Positions 1 to 8,700 of a stretch of DNA of 39,571 nucleotides are shown here, in pieces (positions within the stretch are counted from its first letter, which is position 1; the number at the start of each line of letters is the position of its first letter). Source of the DNA: Collinsella aerofaciens (GTDB lineage: Bacteria > Actinomycetota > Coriobacteriia > Coriobacteriales > Coriobacteriaceae); assembly GCF_901212495.1 (NCBI RefSeq), contig NZ_CAAKNY010000059.1, positions 19,014 through 58,584 on the forward strand, read 5' to 3'. The notes beneath the pieces are model-generated. The model did no database searches. It saw only the letters and a list, made by a program, of their open reading frames with translations, and had not been told where the DNA came from. Position numbers and translations under genes: made by a program.

Positions 1-181
1 GCCCCAGACGGGCGACTGGTCCTGGGCCGTTCCCGCGGCGTGCGCGGCGGGCGCGGCAGCCTGTATCGGGGGCGCGATCGTCCTCGGCTCCCGCCGCCGC
101 GCCAAGGCGGCCCCGGCCGCTCCCGGATCCCGGCTCGGCGCCAGGGCCGGCGCGAAGGGAGGAAAGCGATGGAGACCGTGA
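1..181 (+). CDS. C-terminal end of a sortase-anchored surface protein (partial)
   Basis: The frame is open from position 2 and stops at TGA 179-181; the 5' part lies outside the window. The first visible residues are PQTGD, matching the end of an LPxTG-type sortase motif whose Leu would lie just off the edge. A hydrophobic stretch of about 22 residues (AVPAACAAGAAACIGG core) and an Arg/Lys cluster (SRRRAK) follow. This is the standard cell-wall sorting order, so the protein is probably linked to peptidoglycan by a sortase. The tail after the first charged cluster is unusually long (about 28 residues, Ala/Gly/Arg-rich), whereas most sorting signals end soon after it. The stop overlaps the next small gene. 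The adhesin, enzyme or pilin identity cannot be judged from this fragment. Confidence 0.7.
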   Translation, partial: PQTGDWSWAVPAACAAGAAACIGGAIVLGSRRRAKAAPAAPGSRLGARAGAKGGKRWRP

Positions 182-288
182 TCGCCTGCGCCGTCACCGC
201 GGTCGTCTCCTCGATGGTTACGCTCGTCGCCTACGCGTGCTGCGTGGCGGCTGGCAACGCGGATCGGAGGGAGGAGGGAGGCGAGTAG
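169..288 (+). CDS. Small single-pass membrane protein (39 aa), unknown function
   Basis: The ATG at 169 is preceded by a good ribosome site (GGGAGGAAAG, about 5 nt upstream) and overlaps the end of the surface-protein gene, which suggests translational coupling. The product has an N-terminal hydrophobic helix (about residues 4-29, with Cys-Cys near its end) and a short charged C-terminus (DRREEGGE). Nothing in it identifies a function; it could assist the anchored protein or be non-functional. Support comes from the ribosome site, the coupling and the credible membrane helix. Against it is the short length in GC-rich DNA where chance frames are common. Confidence 0.45.
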   Translation: METVIACAVTAVVSSMVTLVAYACCVAAGNADRREEGGE

Positions 289-294
289 TCTGAG

Positions 295-356
295 GCCATG
301 ACAGCTTGTCATGGCCGGGAGCCCCGTCGAGGCGAAGCAGTCTCGGCGGGGCTCCC
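295..356. terminator. Two tandem perfect hairpins between convergent genes
   Basis: Hairpin one has arms GCCATGACA (295-303) and TGTCATGGC (307-315) with a 3-nt loop. Hairpin two has 10-bp arms GGGAGCCCCG (317-326) and CGGGGCTCCC (347-356), and its interior can pair further (CGAG with CTCG); TTTG follows. They sit after the plus-strand small gene and face the minus-strand ABC operon that ends at 449, so they probably stop transcription from the left. Confidence 0.6.
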
Positions 357-367
357 TTTGCGTCACG

Positions 368-412
368 GCGGACCGGTGCCCGTGGGGATTGATCGGTTGG
401 GTTCCGGTCCGC
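368..412 (-). terminator. Conserved-loop hairpin, copy 1, downstream of the FtsX operon
   Basis: A perfect 9-bp stem (368-376 with 404-412) encloses a loop whose positions 380-401, read on the minus strand, are identical over 22 nt to the loop of the hairpin at 11229-11274. It lies 36 bp after the stop of the minus-strand permease gene, in the transcribed orientation. There is no U-tract, so it is not a classical intrinsic terminator. It could be a 3'-end stabiliser, a factor-dependent terminator or a structured RNA element. Confidence 0.5.
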
Positions 413-448
413 ATGAGACCGATATGGGGGCAGGCTGGTTTTACGTAC

Positions 449-2812
449 CTACTCCGCGCTGATCGTGTCAACGATGGACATCTTGCGCATCCTCTTTATC
501 GGGCCGTGAACAGCAGCCACGACGGAGAGCACGACGATTAGGAGGATGATGCCAAGCTCCGCATACGGTATCGTCCACGCATCTCCCCAGTGCGAGCTGA
601 TGAGCAGGTCAAAAAGGAGCCTGTGGCAGGCGAGCCCCAGCAACGTCCCGACAATGCATCCGGAGATCGCATAGGTGGCCGCCTCCGCGACAATCATTCT
701 GGAGAGCTGGTGGGCGCTCAATCCGATCGCGCGGAAGACTCCGTACTGCTTCGTTCTGGCTGCCACGCTCAGGGCGATGCTGTTTACCACGTTGAAGACG
801 GTGATCAGGGCAATCAGGGCGAGGAATCCGTAGAGGAACAGCCATACGCTGTAGTACACGCCCTGCACGCTGCTGTTGTCCATCCTCTTGTCGACGAAGC
901 TGTGCCCCGTCCCGTATGTGCGATGGATGGCGTTCACGTCGTCGTCCGTAGCATCTGCCGCGAGCTGCATGTCGATGACCGTGTAGTCGCCTTCCCCCAT
1001 GATCTTCTGTAAGGTGCCCTCCGAGCAGATTATGATTGCGGAGCCGTTGGGGCTGTTGAATGGGCTGGCAGAAAGGGTTCCGGCGATTTCCATCTCGGCC
1101 TGCCCGCTGCCGACCTCAAGTACGACGGAGTCCCCGTCTTGGACGGCACCTTGCGAATCGAATACTGCAAGCCCGGTGCCCAGCCCATTCCTCACGGCAT
1201 CCAGCGTGCCCGATTGCAGGTAGTCGGCTGCCCACTGGAATTGCGATTGTTCGTAGGAGATGAGGTCGACGGTCAACGGCTCCCCATTCACCGTGGCGGG
1301 GACATCGTAGGCGAACATTCGGCCGTAGACAGCCTCGACGGCAGGGTTGTTCTCCAGCTCGTCCACGTAGCCCTTGTCGACGGATCGGGTGCTGTCCGCG
1401 CTGACGATGGATATGTCCGGAGCCCATGGATACAGCGGCGTCAGCGTGTGGTTCATGAAGCCGATCGTCACGGAGAAGGAGAGGAACAGGACGATGCAGA
1501 GGCCGAACGACGCAATCATCAGGGCGTAGTTCTTGCGGCTCGATTTCGCGTGGTGGATTCCCAGCGAGGTTTCGACCTTCAGCCATTTCGTATTGGCCGC
1601 CTTGCGGACCGGTTGCAGGTCGCTGGCACTTCCGGAGACCGCAGATAGGGGGGAGACTTTGGAGGCCCTCTTCGCGGGCGACCTTGCCGCCAGCAGAACC
1701 GTTAGCAGTCCGATGACGGTCCCCGCCAGTATGCTCGGGACGCTGACGGCGAGCATCGGCATAGAGCCGAAGTGCTCCGGGCTGAGAGCCCGTAGGACGA
1801 GGCACAAAGCCCACGTCAGGGCCACGCCGGCTGCGATCCCCACGGGGATCGCGAACCGGCACCATCCGAGGGCCTCTTTCCTCACCAGGCGCATCACCTG
1901 CTTGGGGGTCGCGCCGATGCAGCGCATCAAGCCGAAGAACTCTGTCCGCTGGGAAACGTTGCTGTTCAGGCTGCTCGCAATCATCATGATGCCCGAGAAA
2001 AGGACTAGGACGAATAGGACGCCTGCGCCAGCGTAGACCTGAGCCATGAAGGAGTTGGCGCTCTGCCCGAGGAGGCCCAGCAGCTTCGTGTTCTCGAAGA
2101 CCTGCTCGTCGTTCAGGCCGAGCTGCCGCTTCATGTCCGCGATTTTGCTCTGGATGTCTCCCGTGTCGGAGAATTGGACGTAGTATACCGTGGTGCCGTT
2201 GGAGGGGCCGGCGCCCTCTCCGGTGTTCGGTGAGAGGGAGCGGAAGCCTCCGGCTGTGACGAACACTCCGTAGGAGTCGTCGCTCATGAGGTTGGACGAG
2301 TTCTTTGCGAACCCGGATACGTTGAAGCGGTGCTCGGCCCCGTCAGGAGTCTCTATGGCGACCTCGTCACCAATTGATAAATCGAGCATGTCCCTTGCAT
2401 TCTCAGTTAGCACAGCTTCGCTGTCGCTCCGCGGGAAGCCTCCTTCCGCGATCATGCCCGCGAAAATATCCGTGAACAGGGTCCCATCGGTTCCGCAGAT
2501 CAGCGTTTCGGTCCCGTTCAGCGTGTATCCCTGCTCGCCGTCGTAGTTCAGGACGTCGTAGGGTGCGAGCGCGTTGACGTCTGGCCGCGCGGCGATGACG
2601 GATGCATCCTCGCCGGAGATGTCCTGAATCCCCACGTGCCAGTTTCCCGCCTCCGCCTGGGTCTTCGCGATCTGGCTGCGGACGAACATGTCCGCCATGC
2701 CGAAGATTGCTGTGACCAGGAACACCGACAACACGATGCAGAAAATGGACATCCTGCTTTGCTTCCGGTGAACCTTCGCGGAGATGGGGACGAGATCAAG
2801 ATAGCGTTTCAT
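449..2812 (-). CDS. Large FtsX-domain ABC transporter permease (787 aa)
   Basis: Membrane subunit of a MacB/BceB-like ABC transporter, the class that expels or detaches antimicrobial peptides or releases envelope lipids and lipoproteins. An N-terminal membrane helix (about residues 22-44) is followed by a large extracellular region. A first FtsX block lies at about 255-400, with the typical 'FFGLMRCIGATPKQVMRLVRKE'-type coupling segment. Another helix (about 430-450), a second extracellular region and a second FtsX block follow (about 650-780, with 'QYGVFRAIGLSAHQL'). The two-FtsX layout fits the family. Start: ATG at 2812 with GGGAGGG upstream, overlapping the ATPase gene by 17 bp. It pairs with the ATPase at 2796-3491 and lies downstream of a kinase/regulator pair, as in peptide-sensing modules. 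GC is lower than in the neighbouring LanFEG operons, which may mean separate acquisition. Confidence 0.88.
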   Translation of the reverse strand: MKRYLDLVPISAKVHRKQSRMSIFCIVLSVFLVTAIFGMADMFVRSQIAKTQAEAGNWHVGIQDISGEDASVIAARPDVNALAPYDVLNYDGEQGYTLNGTETLICGTDGTLFTDIFAGMIAEGGFPRSDSEAVLTENARDMLDLSIGDEVAIETPDGAEHRFNVSGFAKNSSNLMSDDSYGVFVTAGGFRSLSPNTGEGAGPSNGTTVYYVQFSDTGDIQSKIADMKRQLGLNDEQVFENTKLLGLLGQSANSFMAQVYAGAGVLFVLVLFSGIMMIASSLNSNVSQRTEFFGLMRCIGATPKQVMRLVRKEALGWCRFAIPVGIAAGVALTWALCLVLRALSPEHFGSMPMLAVSVPSILAGTVIGLLTVLLAARSPAKRASKVSPLSAVSGSASDLQPVRKAANTKWLKVETSLGIHHAKSSRKNYALMIASFGLCIVLFLSFSVTIGFMNHTLTPLYPWAPDISIVSADSTRSVDKGYVDELENNPAVEAVYGRMFAYDVPATVNGEPLTVDLISYEQSQFQWAADYLQSGTLDAVRNGLGTGLAVFDSQGAVQDGDSVVLEVGSGQAEMEIAGTLSASPFNSPNGSAIIICSEGTLQKIMGEGDYTVIDMQLAADATDDDVNAIHRTYGTGHSFVDKRMDNSSVQGVYYSVWLFLYGFLALIALITVFNVVNSIALSVAARTKQYGVFRAIGLSAHQLSRMIVAEAATYAISGCIVGTLLGLACHRLLFDLLISSHWGDAWTIPYAELGIILLIVVLSVVAAVHGPIKRMRKMSIVDTISAE

Positions 2813-3491
2813 CTGGCATCCCTCCCAAGTCCGTGAGGACGCCGTCGGACACCTGGAGCACCCGGTCGACGGATGAGGTTAGGCTCTTGTTGTGCGTGAT
2901 CATCAGGATCGCCTGCTGGAAACGGCGAGACGCCTGCGTGAGCAGGGCGATGACGTCCTGGCTGTTCCGGCTGTCCAGATTGCCCGTCGGCTCATCCGCC
3001 AGGATCAGCTTCGGCTTCGTGATCAGCGCCCGCCCGATGGCGACGCGCTGCTGCTGGCCGCCGGATAGTTGGCTTGGCAGATGGTGGCGCCGCTCCGAGA
3101 GGCCCAGCAGGTCCAGCATCTCCTCCACCGCTGCCGGGTCGGGCTGGCGGTAGTCCAGCAGCAGGGGGAAGATGATATTCTGCTCCACATCCAGCTCCGA
3201 GACGAGCTGGAAGGACTGGAAGATGAAGCCGATGTTGCGCCGGCGGAAGATAGTGCGCTCCTCCTCCCCCATCGAGAACAGGTCATGGCCGTCTACCAAT
3301 ATGCCGCCGGAAGTTGGGGAGTCGAGCGCACCGATGCAGTTCAGCAAGGTGCTTTTTCCGGAGCCCGACTCTCCTACGACTGCGGCGAACTCGCCTTTGT
3401 CCAGCGAGAAGGAGACGTGCTTCAGGGCGTCCACCCTCGCCTCGCCTTCTCCGTAGGACTTCGACACGTCTTGCACTCTCAAGATTTCCAT
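2796..3491 (-). CDS. ABC transporter ATP-binding protein, MacB/LolD-like (231 aa)
   Basis: ATPase that drives the FtsX-type permease encoded next to it. Walker A is GESGSGKST (residues 40-48), followed by a Q-loop (FIFQSFQL), the ABC signature LSGGQQQRVAIGRAL, Walker [14 protein letters not shown] and the switch histidine in MITHNK. The length is normal for the MacB/LolD/BceA group, and the 'EPTGNLDS' form is typical of it. ATG start at 3491 with AAGGAGG just upstream. It is read with the permease (17-bp overlap) and follows the kinase gene after about 60 bp. The transported substrate is inferred only from family and context: probably a cationic or cell-wall-active peptide. Confidence 0.9.
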   Translation of the reverse strand: MEILRVQDVSKSYGEGEARVDALKHVSFSLDKGEFAAVVGESGSGKSTLLNCIGALDSPTSGGILVDGHDLFSMGEEERTIFRRRNIGFIFQSFQLVSELDVEQNIIFPLLLDYRQPDPAAVEEMLDLLGLSERRHHLPSQLSGGQQQRVAIGRALITKPKLILADEPTGNLDSRNSQDVIALLTQASRRFQQAILMITHNKSLTSSVDRVLQVSDGVLTDLGGMPDETLS

Positions 3492-3554
3492 AGTGATTCA
3501 ACCTCCTTCCCATAAAGGAAAGCAAAGGGTGCTTACATTCCGATTAATCTGACC

Positions 3555-4784
3555 TTACGATTCTGTAGGGAAACAGCACATGAACGTTGTCCCGCTCCCA
3601 ACCTCGCTGTGGACGGAGATTGTCCCGCCCTGACCCTCGACGATTGACTTGGCGAGGGGGAGCCCCAGACCGATTCCCTGCGTGTCGAGGGAATGCTTGC
3701 TGCGATAGAAGCGCTTGAAGATGTGGTGGATGTCTTCCGGGGCTATGCCGCCGCCGTTATCGGAGATGGAGATGCAAAGCATCGCGGGAGTGCTCTCCCA
3801 CACGATTCGGATGATTCCGCCAGCTCGCGTGTGGTCGAGGGCATTCTTCACGATGTTTTCGATTGCCTCTCCCGTCCAGTCCGAATCGCAGAGGAGCTGC
3901 TGCTCGTTGTCGCCTTCTATCTGGACTTCCTTGCTCTCGCCCTGGGCGCGTATCGTAAGCTCGCCGATTGAGTTAAGAACCAGTTCGGAGACGAGGCAGG
4001 GGGCCTTCTCGAAATGGATGGTTCCCGAGTCCAGGCGAGTGATCTTCAGCATAGATGAGATGAGCTGCTCCATGCGCCTCACGGAGACTCCAATTTTTCT
4101 GGAGAATCGTCTTACCGTTTCAGCATTATCAGGCTCGTCCTCGAGTATTTCTTGGTACATGGCGAGGGCTGCCAAGGGCGTCTTCAGCTGATGGGAGATG
4201 TCCGATATGGTGTCTCTCAGGAACTCCTTTGTCGCGCGCTCCGCCTCGTTCTTGGACCGGAGCATTGCCGCGAGCTTCTCCACCGACGACAGCATCCGGA
4301 AGAAGCTCCCCTCGCCGCCCTGGGGCAGGCGACGGGAGTAGTTTCCGTCGATGTAGTCCACCAGTATCTCGTCCACCTGCTGATGCAGCCTCATCCGCTT
4401 CCGGCTGAAAATGAGGAACCCCGAAGAGAGCAGGAGGAGCAGGAGAAGCGCAACGGACAGCGCGCTGGCGTAGGCGGATTGCTGGAGTTGGCTGAAGGTG
4501 GGTCGGAGGTACGTTTCCGCCTGCTTTCCCAAGCCGGCGGCGGCCAGCAGGGACCAACCTTCCTCGCCGGGCTCCGCGTTCGCAAGCGACGTCGCTATCA
4601 CATCCTTCGGGACACCCTGGTCTAGGAGGGAGGATGCGACGGCCGCATCGTGCTCGACCCACAGCTCTTCTGCAGCGCTCACTTGACGTCCCGCCAACAT
4701 GACTTGCGCGAGCACAAACGCAAGGAAAGACAGGCACAGGAACATGGAGAGTCCTTTCACCTGCCTGTCAAGGAGCATGCTCAT
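3555..4784 (-). CDS. Sensor histidine kinase, OmpR-partner type (409 aa)
   Basis: Membrane sensor kinase for the regulator at 4781-5479. TM1 is at about residues 11-32, an extracellular loop of about 70 residues follows, and TM2 is at about 108-126. The DHp domain carries the phospho-accepting His198 (SHQLKTPLAALAMY). The catalytic domain shows an N-box (EAIENIVKNALDH), G1 (SDNGGGI) and G2 (GIGLGLPLAKSIV), so the kinase looks complete. Start chosen: ATG at 4784, which overlaps the regulator stop as ATGA; a longer in-frame extension to 4931 would lie wholly inside the regulator gene. It probably senses envelope stress or peptides and controls the adjacent FtsX transporter, as such pairs usually do. 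Confidence 0.88.
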   Translation of the reverse strand: MSMLLDRQVKGLSMFLCLSFLAFVLAQVMLAGRQVSAAEELWVEHDAAVASSLLDQGVPKDVIATSLANAEPGEEGWSLLAAAGLGKQAETYLRPTFSQLQQSAYASALSVALLLLLLLSSGFLIFSRKRMRLHQQVDEILVDYIDGNYSRRLPQGGEGSFFRMLSSVEKLAAMLRSKNEAERATKEFLRDTISDISHQLKTPLAALAMYQEILEDEPDNAETVRRFSRKIGVSVRRMEQLISSMLKITRLDSGTIHFEKAPCLVSELVLNSIGELTIRAQGESKEVQIEGDNEQQLLCDSDWTGEAIENIVKNALDHTRAGGIIRIVWESTPAMLCISISDNGGGIAPEDIHHIFKRFYRSKHSLDTQGIGLGLPLAKSIVEGQGGTISVHSEVGSGTTFMCCFPTES

Positions 4785-5479
4785 GCGCTCACCTCGTTCC
4801 ACCGGTAGCCGAACCCGCGAACGGCTACGAGGTGCTCGGGGCGTGAGGGGTCTACCTCCACCTTCTCTCGGAGCCTCCGCACGTAGACGGATAGGGTGTT
4901 GGGATCTACGTAGTTTCCTGTGCTGTTCCACAGCTCGTTTATGATGACGTCCCTTGTCACCACGTGGTTGGCGCCTCTCACCAGCAGGCAGAGCAGCCTG
5001 TACTCAGTGCTGGTAAGGTCAAGGGTCTTGCCTCGGAGGGTTGCCCGACTTTCGATCAGGTCGATTTCGATGTCGCCGCATTCGAGATAGGAGCTTCTCT
5101 CGCTCTTCGAGATTCCCGCGCGGCGCAGCAGAGCGCGGATGCGGGAGCACAGCTCTCCAAGCTTGAAGGGCTTGGTGATGTAGTCGTCCCCTCCGCTGTC
5201 CAGCCCGCGGATTACATTGACCTCCTCATCCGATGCAGTCAGGAAAATGATTGGGATTCGCTGGTTCTCCTTCCTCACCCTCTCGCACACCTCGAATCCC
5301 GTCCCATCCGGCAGGCTGACGTCGAGAATCAGCAGAACGTAGTCTCCGAGACCAGAAAGGCGCTGCTTTGCTTCGCGCACCGTGCGGGAAACATCGACAT
5401 CGAATCCGTTCTTTTTCAAGGAGTACGCTAGGCCGTCTATGAGACTTGCGTCGTCCTCCAATAGCAGAATCCTGTCCAT
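4781..5479 (-). CDS. OmpR-family response regulator (232 aa)
   Basis: The N-terminal receiver domain has the acidic pair E8/D9-D10 (LLEDDAS), the phosphorylation site Asp53 (LILDVSLPDGTG) and the switch Lys in TKPF. The C-terminal winged helix has the usual ends (LTSTEYRLLCLL, then FGYRW). It is first in the minus-strand operon, ahead of kinase, ATPase and permease, so it probably activates that operon. The ATG start is preceded by GGGGAG. A candidate promoter lies just upstream (5513-5541). Confidence 0.9.
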   Translation of the reverse strand: MDRILLLEDDASLIDGLAYSLKKNGFDVDVSRTVREAKQRLSGLGDYVLLILDVSLPDGTGFEVCERVRKENQRIPIIFLTASDEEVNVIRGLDSGGDDYITKPFKLGELCSRIRALLRRAGISKSERSSYLECGDIEIDLIESRATLRGKTLDLTSTEYRLLCLLVRGANHVVTRDVIINELWNSTGNYVDPNTLSVYVRRLREKVEVDPSRPEHLVAVRGFGYRWNEVSA

Positions 5480-5512
5480 TTCTGACTCCCCTTCTTACTC
5501 TTCAAAACGCCC

Positions 5513-5541
5513 GGCATATCGCCTGTGTCAATGAAGGTCAA
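5513..5541 (-). promoter_or_regulatory. Candidate promoter of the regulator-kinase-FtsX operon
   Basis: Read on the minus strand there is TTGACC (5536-5541), a 17-nt spacer and TATGCC (5513-5518), about 30 bp ahead of the regulator's start. The -35 is good and the -10 weak (3 of 6). Farther upstream, GGCGAC and GTCGCC near 5670-5705 can pair, and nothing else in 5542-5748 could be assigned. Confidence 0.3.
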
Positions 5542-5748
5542 GCGACTTTTTGAAGGCTTTGTCACGACACGCAGCTGCTACTTCGCTTTAACAGGAAGTC
5601 GGCCTTATCCAATCACTGGCAGAGGTGCTAGAGAACCAATTCCGTGCTTTGACAGAGCCTTATTAAAAAGGCGACAAACATAAGTTTACCCATCGAGAGA
5701 GTCGCCGCACATCAAGGTGGCTCTGTGTGTGGTATGCAGTGCCATCCT

Positions 5749-6003
5749 TCACCGTCTTCTCCATCGGCTGATTGCCCATGCAACGAAGGCCGCAAGCACT
5801 ATCTCAGCGAGGAAGGAACAGATAGGCAGCGTTGCCTTTTCCAAGAGGGCCCTGAGTCCGCGCCCGCTTTTCGAGGAGCGCGCCTTGCCCGATTCTTGAT
5901 TCGGGGACTCCCGCCGCTTTCGTTCCATCATGTCGTATGCCTTTGCTCGCTTGCCTCAATCAGGGTATCCGACAATCGGGACAAATCCTTCCATCGCGCT
6001 CAC
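5749..6003 (-). pseudogene. Broken small membrane protein gene (two compensating frameshifts suspected)
   Basis: A perfect Shine-Dalgarno (AGGAGG, minus strand of 6009-6014) sits 5 nt before GTG at 6003, but this frame meets TGA after 15 codons. The neighbouring frame then reads DLSRLSDTLIEASEQ, which looks like real protein. After a second shift the original frame continues as KAYDMMERKRRE and ends in a hydrophobic C-terminal helix (ICSFLAEIVLAAFVAWAI) with a basic end. One extra G near GAAGGAT and one missing A near GCAAAGG would explain both shifts. The repaired product would be about 85 aa with a C-terminal tail anchor. Alternatively only the last 60 codons (ATG at 5931) are translated, though they lack a good ribosome site. 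Function unknown. Confidence 0.4.
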
Positions 6004-6138
6004 GCTGTCCTCCTAGGGTGACGTCAGCGTCCCTGTCCTGTCACCCTGAGATGCCAATCCCCTCCGCGAGCTCCGACCGTACAGGAGCGGCAAGCAGAAT
6101 GGTTGCGTATTCGCAATCGTTTTGAAGGGAGAGCCGGC

Positions 6139-7170
6139 ATGACAGGCAATGTCAGATACCCCGCCGAACGGCCAGGCTTAGCGTCCGAGCCAAATGGAGG
6201 CGGGAGGGAGGCGACGAGCCGTTACCGGAAGGAGTCGGCTTCGTCACCAGCGACGCGCATGGCGGTGACCACGACGGGGCTCACCAAGCGTTACGGCGAC
6301 GCCTGCGTGGTAAACAGCGTGAACCTCGCCGTGCCCGAGCACGCGGTCTACGGTTTTCTGGGGCCCAACGGGGCCGGCAAGTCTACCACGATGAAGATGC
6401 TCCTCGGCCTCGTGCATCCCACGGAGGGCTCGGCCACGGTCCTGGGCACGCCCCTCACGCCGGAGAACCGCCTCGAGGTGCTGCGGCACGTGGGATCGCT
6501 CATCGAGAGCCCGAGCTGCTACCCGCACCTCACGGCGCGCGAGAACCTCGAAATCGTGCGGCAGCTGCGCGGACTGCCCAAGTCCGAGATCGACGAGGTG
6601 CTGAAGATCGTCCGCCTCGACGACCCGTCCGTGCGCCGCAAGCGAGTCGGGAACTTCTCGCTCGGCATGAAGCAGCGCCTCGGCATCGCCGCCGCGCTCA
6701 TGGGCAGGCCGCCCTTGCTCCTGCTCGACGAGCCGACCAACGGCCTCGACCCGGCGGGCATACACGAGATCCGTGCCCTCTTGCGCGAGCTGCCGCGCAT
6801 GTTCGACATGACGGTCGTCGTGTCGAGCCACCTGCTCTCCGAGGTCGACCAGATGGCCGACCACGTCGGGATCATCCGCAAGGGCCGGATGGTGTGGCAG
6901 GGCCCGCTCGCGGCGCTCCACGCGCGCGGCCGGCACTGGATCGGCTTCAAGACCACGGACAACGCGCGGGCGCTCGAGCTCCTGCCCGGCGCGCAGGCGG
7001 ACCCGGACGATGCCGCCTACCTGCGCATCAAGGCGGTGGACGACGCCACGGCAGCGCGCCTCAGCCTGGGCCTCGCCGAGCGCGGCGTCGGCGTCGTCCG
7101 CATGGAGGAGCACGAGGACTCGCTCGAGGACATCTTCCTCGCGATCACGGGGATGGAGGAGACGCTATGA
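6139..7170 (+). CDS. LanF/BcrA-type ABC transporter ATPase, module A (343 aa)
   Basis: ATP-binding subunit of a lantibiotic-immunity-type ABC-2 exporter. After a nonconserved N-terminal stretch of about 45 residues come GLTKRYGD, Walker A (GPNGAGKST), the signature FSLGMKQRLGIAAAL, Walker B (LLLLDEPTNGLDPAG), the H-loop SSHLL and a C-terminal domain ending in DSLEDIFLAITG, as in BcrA/LanF proteins. Start: ATG at 6139 behind AAGGGAGAG; an ATG at 6103 has no ribosome site. The gene overlaps the first permease by ATGA. The paralogue at 23304 is very similar over the whole length. A small inverted repeat (TTGCG/CGCAA) precedes the gene. Confidence 0.9.
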   Translation: MTGNVRYPAERPGLASEPNGGGREATSRYRKESASSPATRMAVTTTGLTKRYGDACVVNSVNLAVPEHAVYGFLGPNGAGKSTTMKMLLGLVHPTEGSATVLGTPLTPENRLEVLRHVGSLIESPSCYPHLTARENLEIVRQLRGLPKSEIDEVLKIVRLDDPSVRRKRVGNFSLGMKQRLGIAAALMGRPPLLLLDEPTNGLDPAGIHEIRALLRELPRMFDMTVVVSSHLLSEVDQMADHVGIIRKGRMVWQGPLAALHARGRHWIGFKTTDNARALELLPGAQADPDDAAYLRIKAVDDATAARLSLGLAERGVGVVRMEEHEDSLEDIFLAITGMEETL

Positions 7171-7958
7171 CAGCCAACGGGAGGGAAGCGAAGACATCGG
7201 CGCGGCGTCTCGGTATCGCGCGCCAGGTCGTCCTCGAGGTCAAGAAGGGCAGGCGCAAGCACCTCTGGCTCATCTGCGCCGCCATGCTCGGCGTGCTCCT
7301 GCTGTGGTTCGGGTACCAGTCGGCGCGCCAGGTGGAGATCACGTCGGACTACCGCGTTCTGCTCTACAGCCTGCCCACGGTCAACGCGGTCTTCCTCCCG
7401 CTGCTCTCCGCCGTGGTCGCCTCGACTGTCTGCGACGTCGAGAACCGGGCGAACATGTGGAAGCAGCTCCTCACGATGGAGCGGGCGGAGGACCTGTTCT
7501 GCTCGAAGTGGCTCACCTGCGCGCTCGTGCTCGCGGCGGTGGTGACCGCCGAAGTCGCGGGCGCCTCCGCCATCGGCGGCGCCCTCGGCTTCCAGTCGGT
7601 TCCCGCGTCCGAGGGCCTCGTGCTCTGGGTCTCAACGCTTGCCGTGTGCCTGTTCGTGGCGACGGTCGTTGAGTGTCTCTGCCTGTTCATCGCCAACCAG
7701 TTCGTGCCGCTCGTCGTGGGCGTGGCGCTGTCGTTCCTGGGGCTCTTCTCCATGTACCTGCCGGCGTATGTCTCCGTCTTCGTGCCGAGCTCCTACTTCG
7801 GGCTCCTGTCCACGGTGGGGATGAGCTACGACTACGCCACGGAGGTCATCACCTGGAGCACCGTCGCCTGGCCCGTGGGCTACTTCGCCGTTATCGTCCT
7901 CGTCACCGTCGCCGCGTTCGCGCTCTCCCTGCGCGCCTTCGCGAGAAAGGAGCTCTAG
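7167..7958 (+). CDS. ABC-2 type permease, LanE-like, module A (263 aa)
   Basis: First membrane subunit of the module A exporter. After a short basic N-terminus (KKGRRKHLW) there are about six hydrophobic helices. The segment 'TVCDVENRANMWKQLLTMERAEDLFCSKW' in its cytoplasmic part is typical of lantibiotic-immunity ABC-2 permeases and is shared with the paralogue at 24441. ATG at 7167 overlaps the ATPase stop (ATGA), so translation is coupled. It probably forms the pore with the next gene product and exports a membrane-active peptide; the substrate itself is unknown. Confidence 0.85.
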   Translation: MTANGREAKTSARRLGIARQVVLEVKKGRRKHLWLICAAMLGVLLLWFGYQSARQVEITSDYRVLLYSLPTVNAVFLPLLSAVVASTVCDVENRANMWKQLLTMERAEDLFCSKWLTCALVLAAVVTAEVAGASAIGGALGFQSVPASEGLVLWVSTLAVCLFVATVVECLCLFIANQFVPLVVGVALSFLGLFSMYLPAYVSVFVPSSYFGLLSTVGMSYDYATEVITWSTVAWPVGYFAVIVLVTVAAFALSLRAFARKEL

Positions 7959-7959
7959 C

Positions 7960-8700
7960 ATGCTCGCCTCATGTGTCCGCGCGGAGCTGGTGAAGCTCCG
8001 CCGCTCTCCGATCTGGCTGGTGTTCGTGGCGCTGCCCGGCATCTCCGCCCTCATCGGCTGTGCCAACTACCAGGGGAACCTCGGGGTCATCACACCCGGC
8101 TGGTCGAACCTGTGGACCCAGCAGACGCTTTTCGTCTGCTACTTCTTCCTCCCGGCGCTCCTCGGCGCGGGGTGCTCGTTCCTGTGGCGCCAGGAGCACC
8201 AGGGCTCCAACTGGAACGAGCTCATGGTGCAGCCGGTCCCCATCCGCGACCTCGTGCTCGCCAAGTTCTGCGTGGGCGCGCTGATGTCGGCCCTCGCCTT
8301 CGCGTCAATCCTGGCGTTCTACGTCGCGAGCGGCGTAGCCCTCGGGGTGCCCGGCGAGTTCCCGGCGGCGTGCATCGCCGAGTACGTGACGCTCGGGGTC
8401 CTGGGCTCGCTCGTGGTCGTGGCGATCCAGCTCGACATATCCATGGTGGTGCGCAACTTCGCCGCGCCGGTGGGCATAGCGCTCGCGGGAGGCGTGTCGG
8501 GTGTCATCGCCACCGTCGCCGGGCTCGGGAACGTCTGGCCCTACTCCCTGCTCCAGACCGGCATGAACTCGAACGAGCTCGTCGACCTATCCGCCACCGG
8601 CGTCATCCAGGTCGTGGTCTTCTCGGTCGTGTACGCATCGCTCGCCATCGCGTGGGCGTGCCGACGGCTCTCGCGACGGGACGTCGTCGCGACGATGTGA
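7960..8700 (+). CDS. ABC-2 type permease, LanG-like, module A (246 aa)
   Basis: Second membrane subunit of the module A exporter, starting 1 nt after the previous stop, with AAGGAG inside the preceding gene as ribosome site. It begins MLASCVRAELVKLRRSP, the usual cytoplasmic start of these permeases, and has about six helices and the motif GSNWNELMVQPVP after the second. It has exactly the same length as its module B paralogue at 25242. Expected to heterodimerise with the LanE-like subunit. Confidence 0.85.
   Translation: MLASCVRAELVKLRRSPIWLVFVALPGISALIGCANYQGNLGVITPGWSNLWTQQTLFVCYFFLPALLGAGCSFLWRQEHQGSNWNELMVQPVPIRDLVLAKFCVGALMSALAFASILAFYVASGVALGVPGEFPAACIAEYVTLGVLGSLVVVAIQLDISMVVRNFAAPVGIALAGGVSGVIATVAGLGNVWPYSLLQTGMNSNELVDLSATGVIQVVVFSVVYASLAIAWACRRLSRRDVVATM

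Noticed and set aside
5649..5690. A plus-strand TTGACA near 5649 as a promoter
   Set aside because: No acceptable -10 at 16-18 bp and no plus-strand gene directly downstream.
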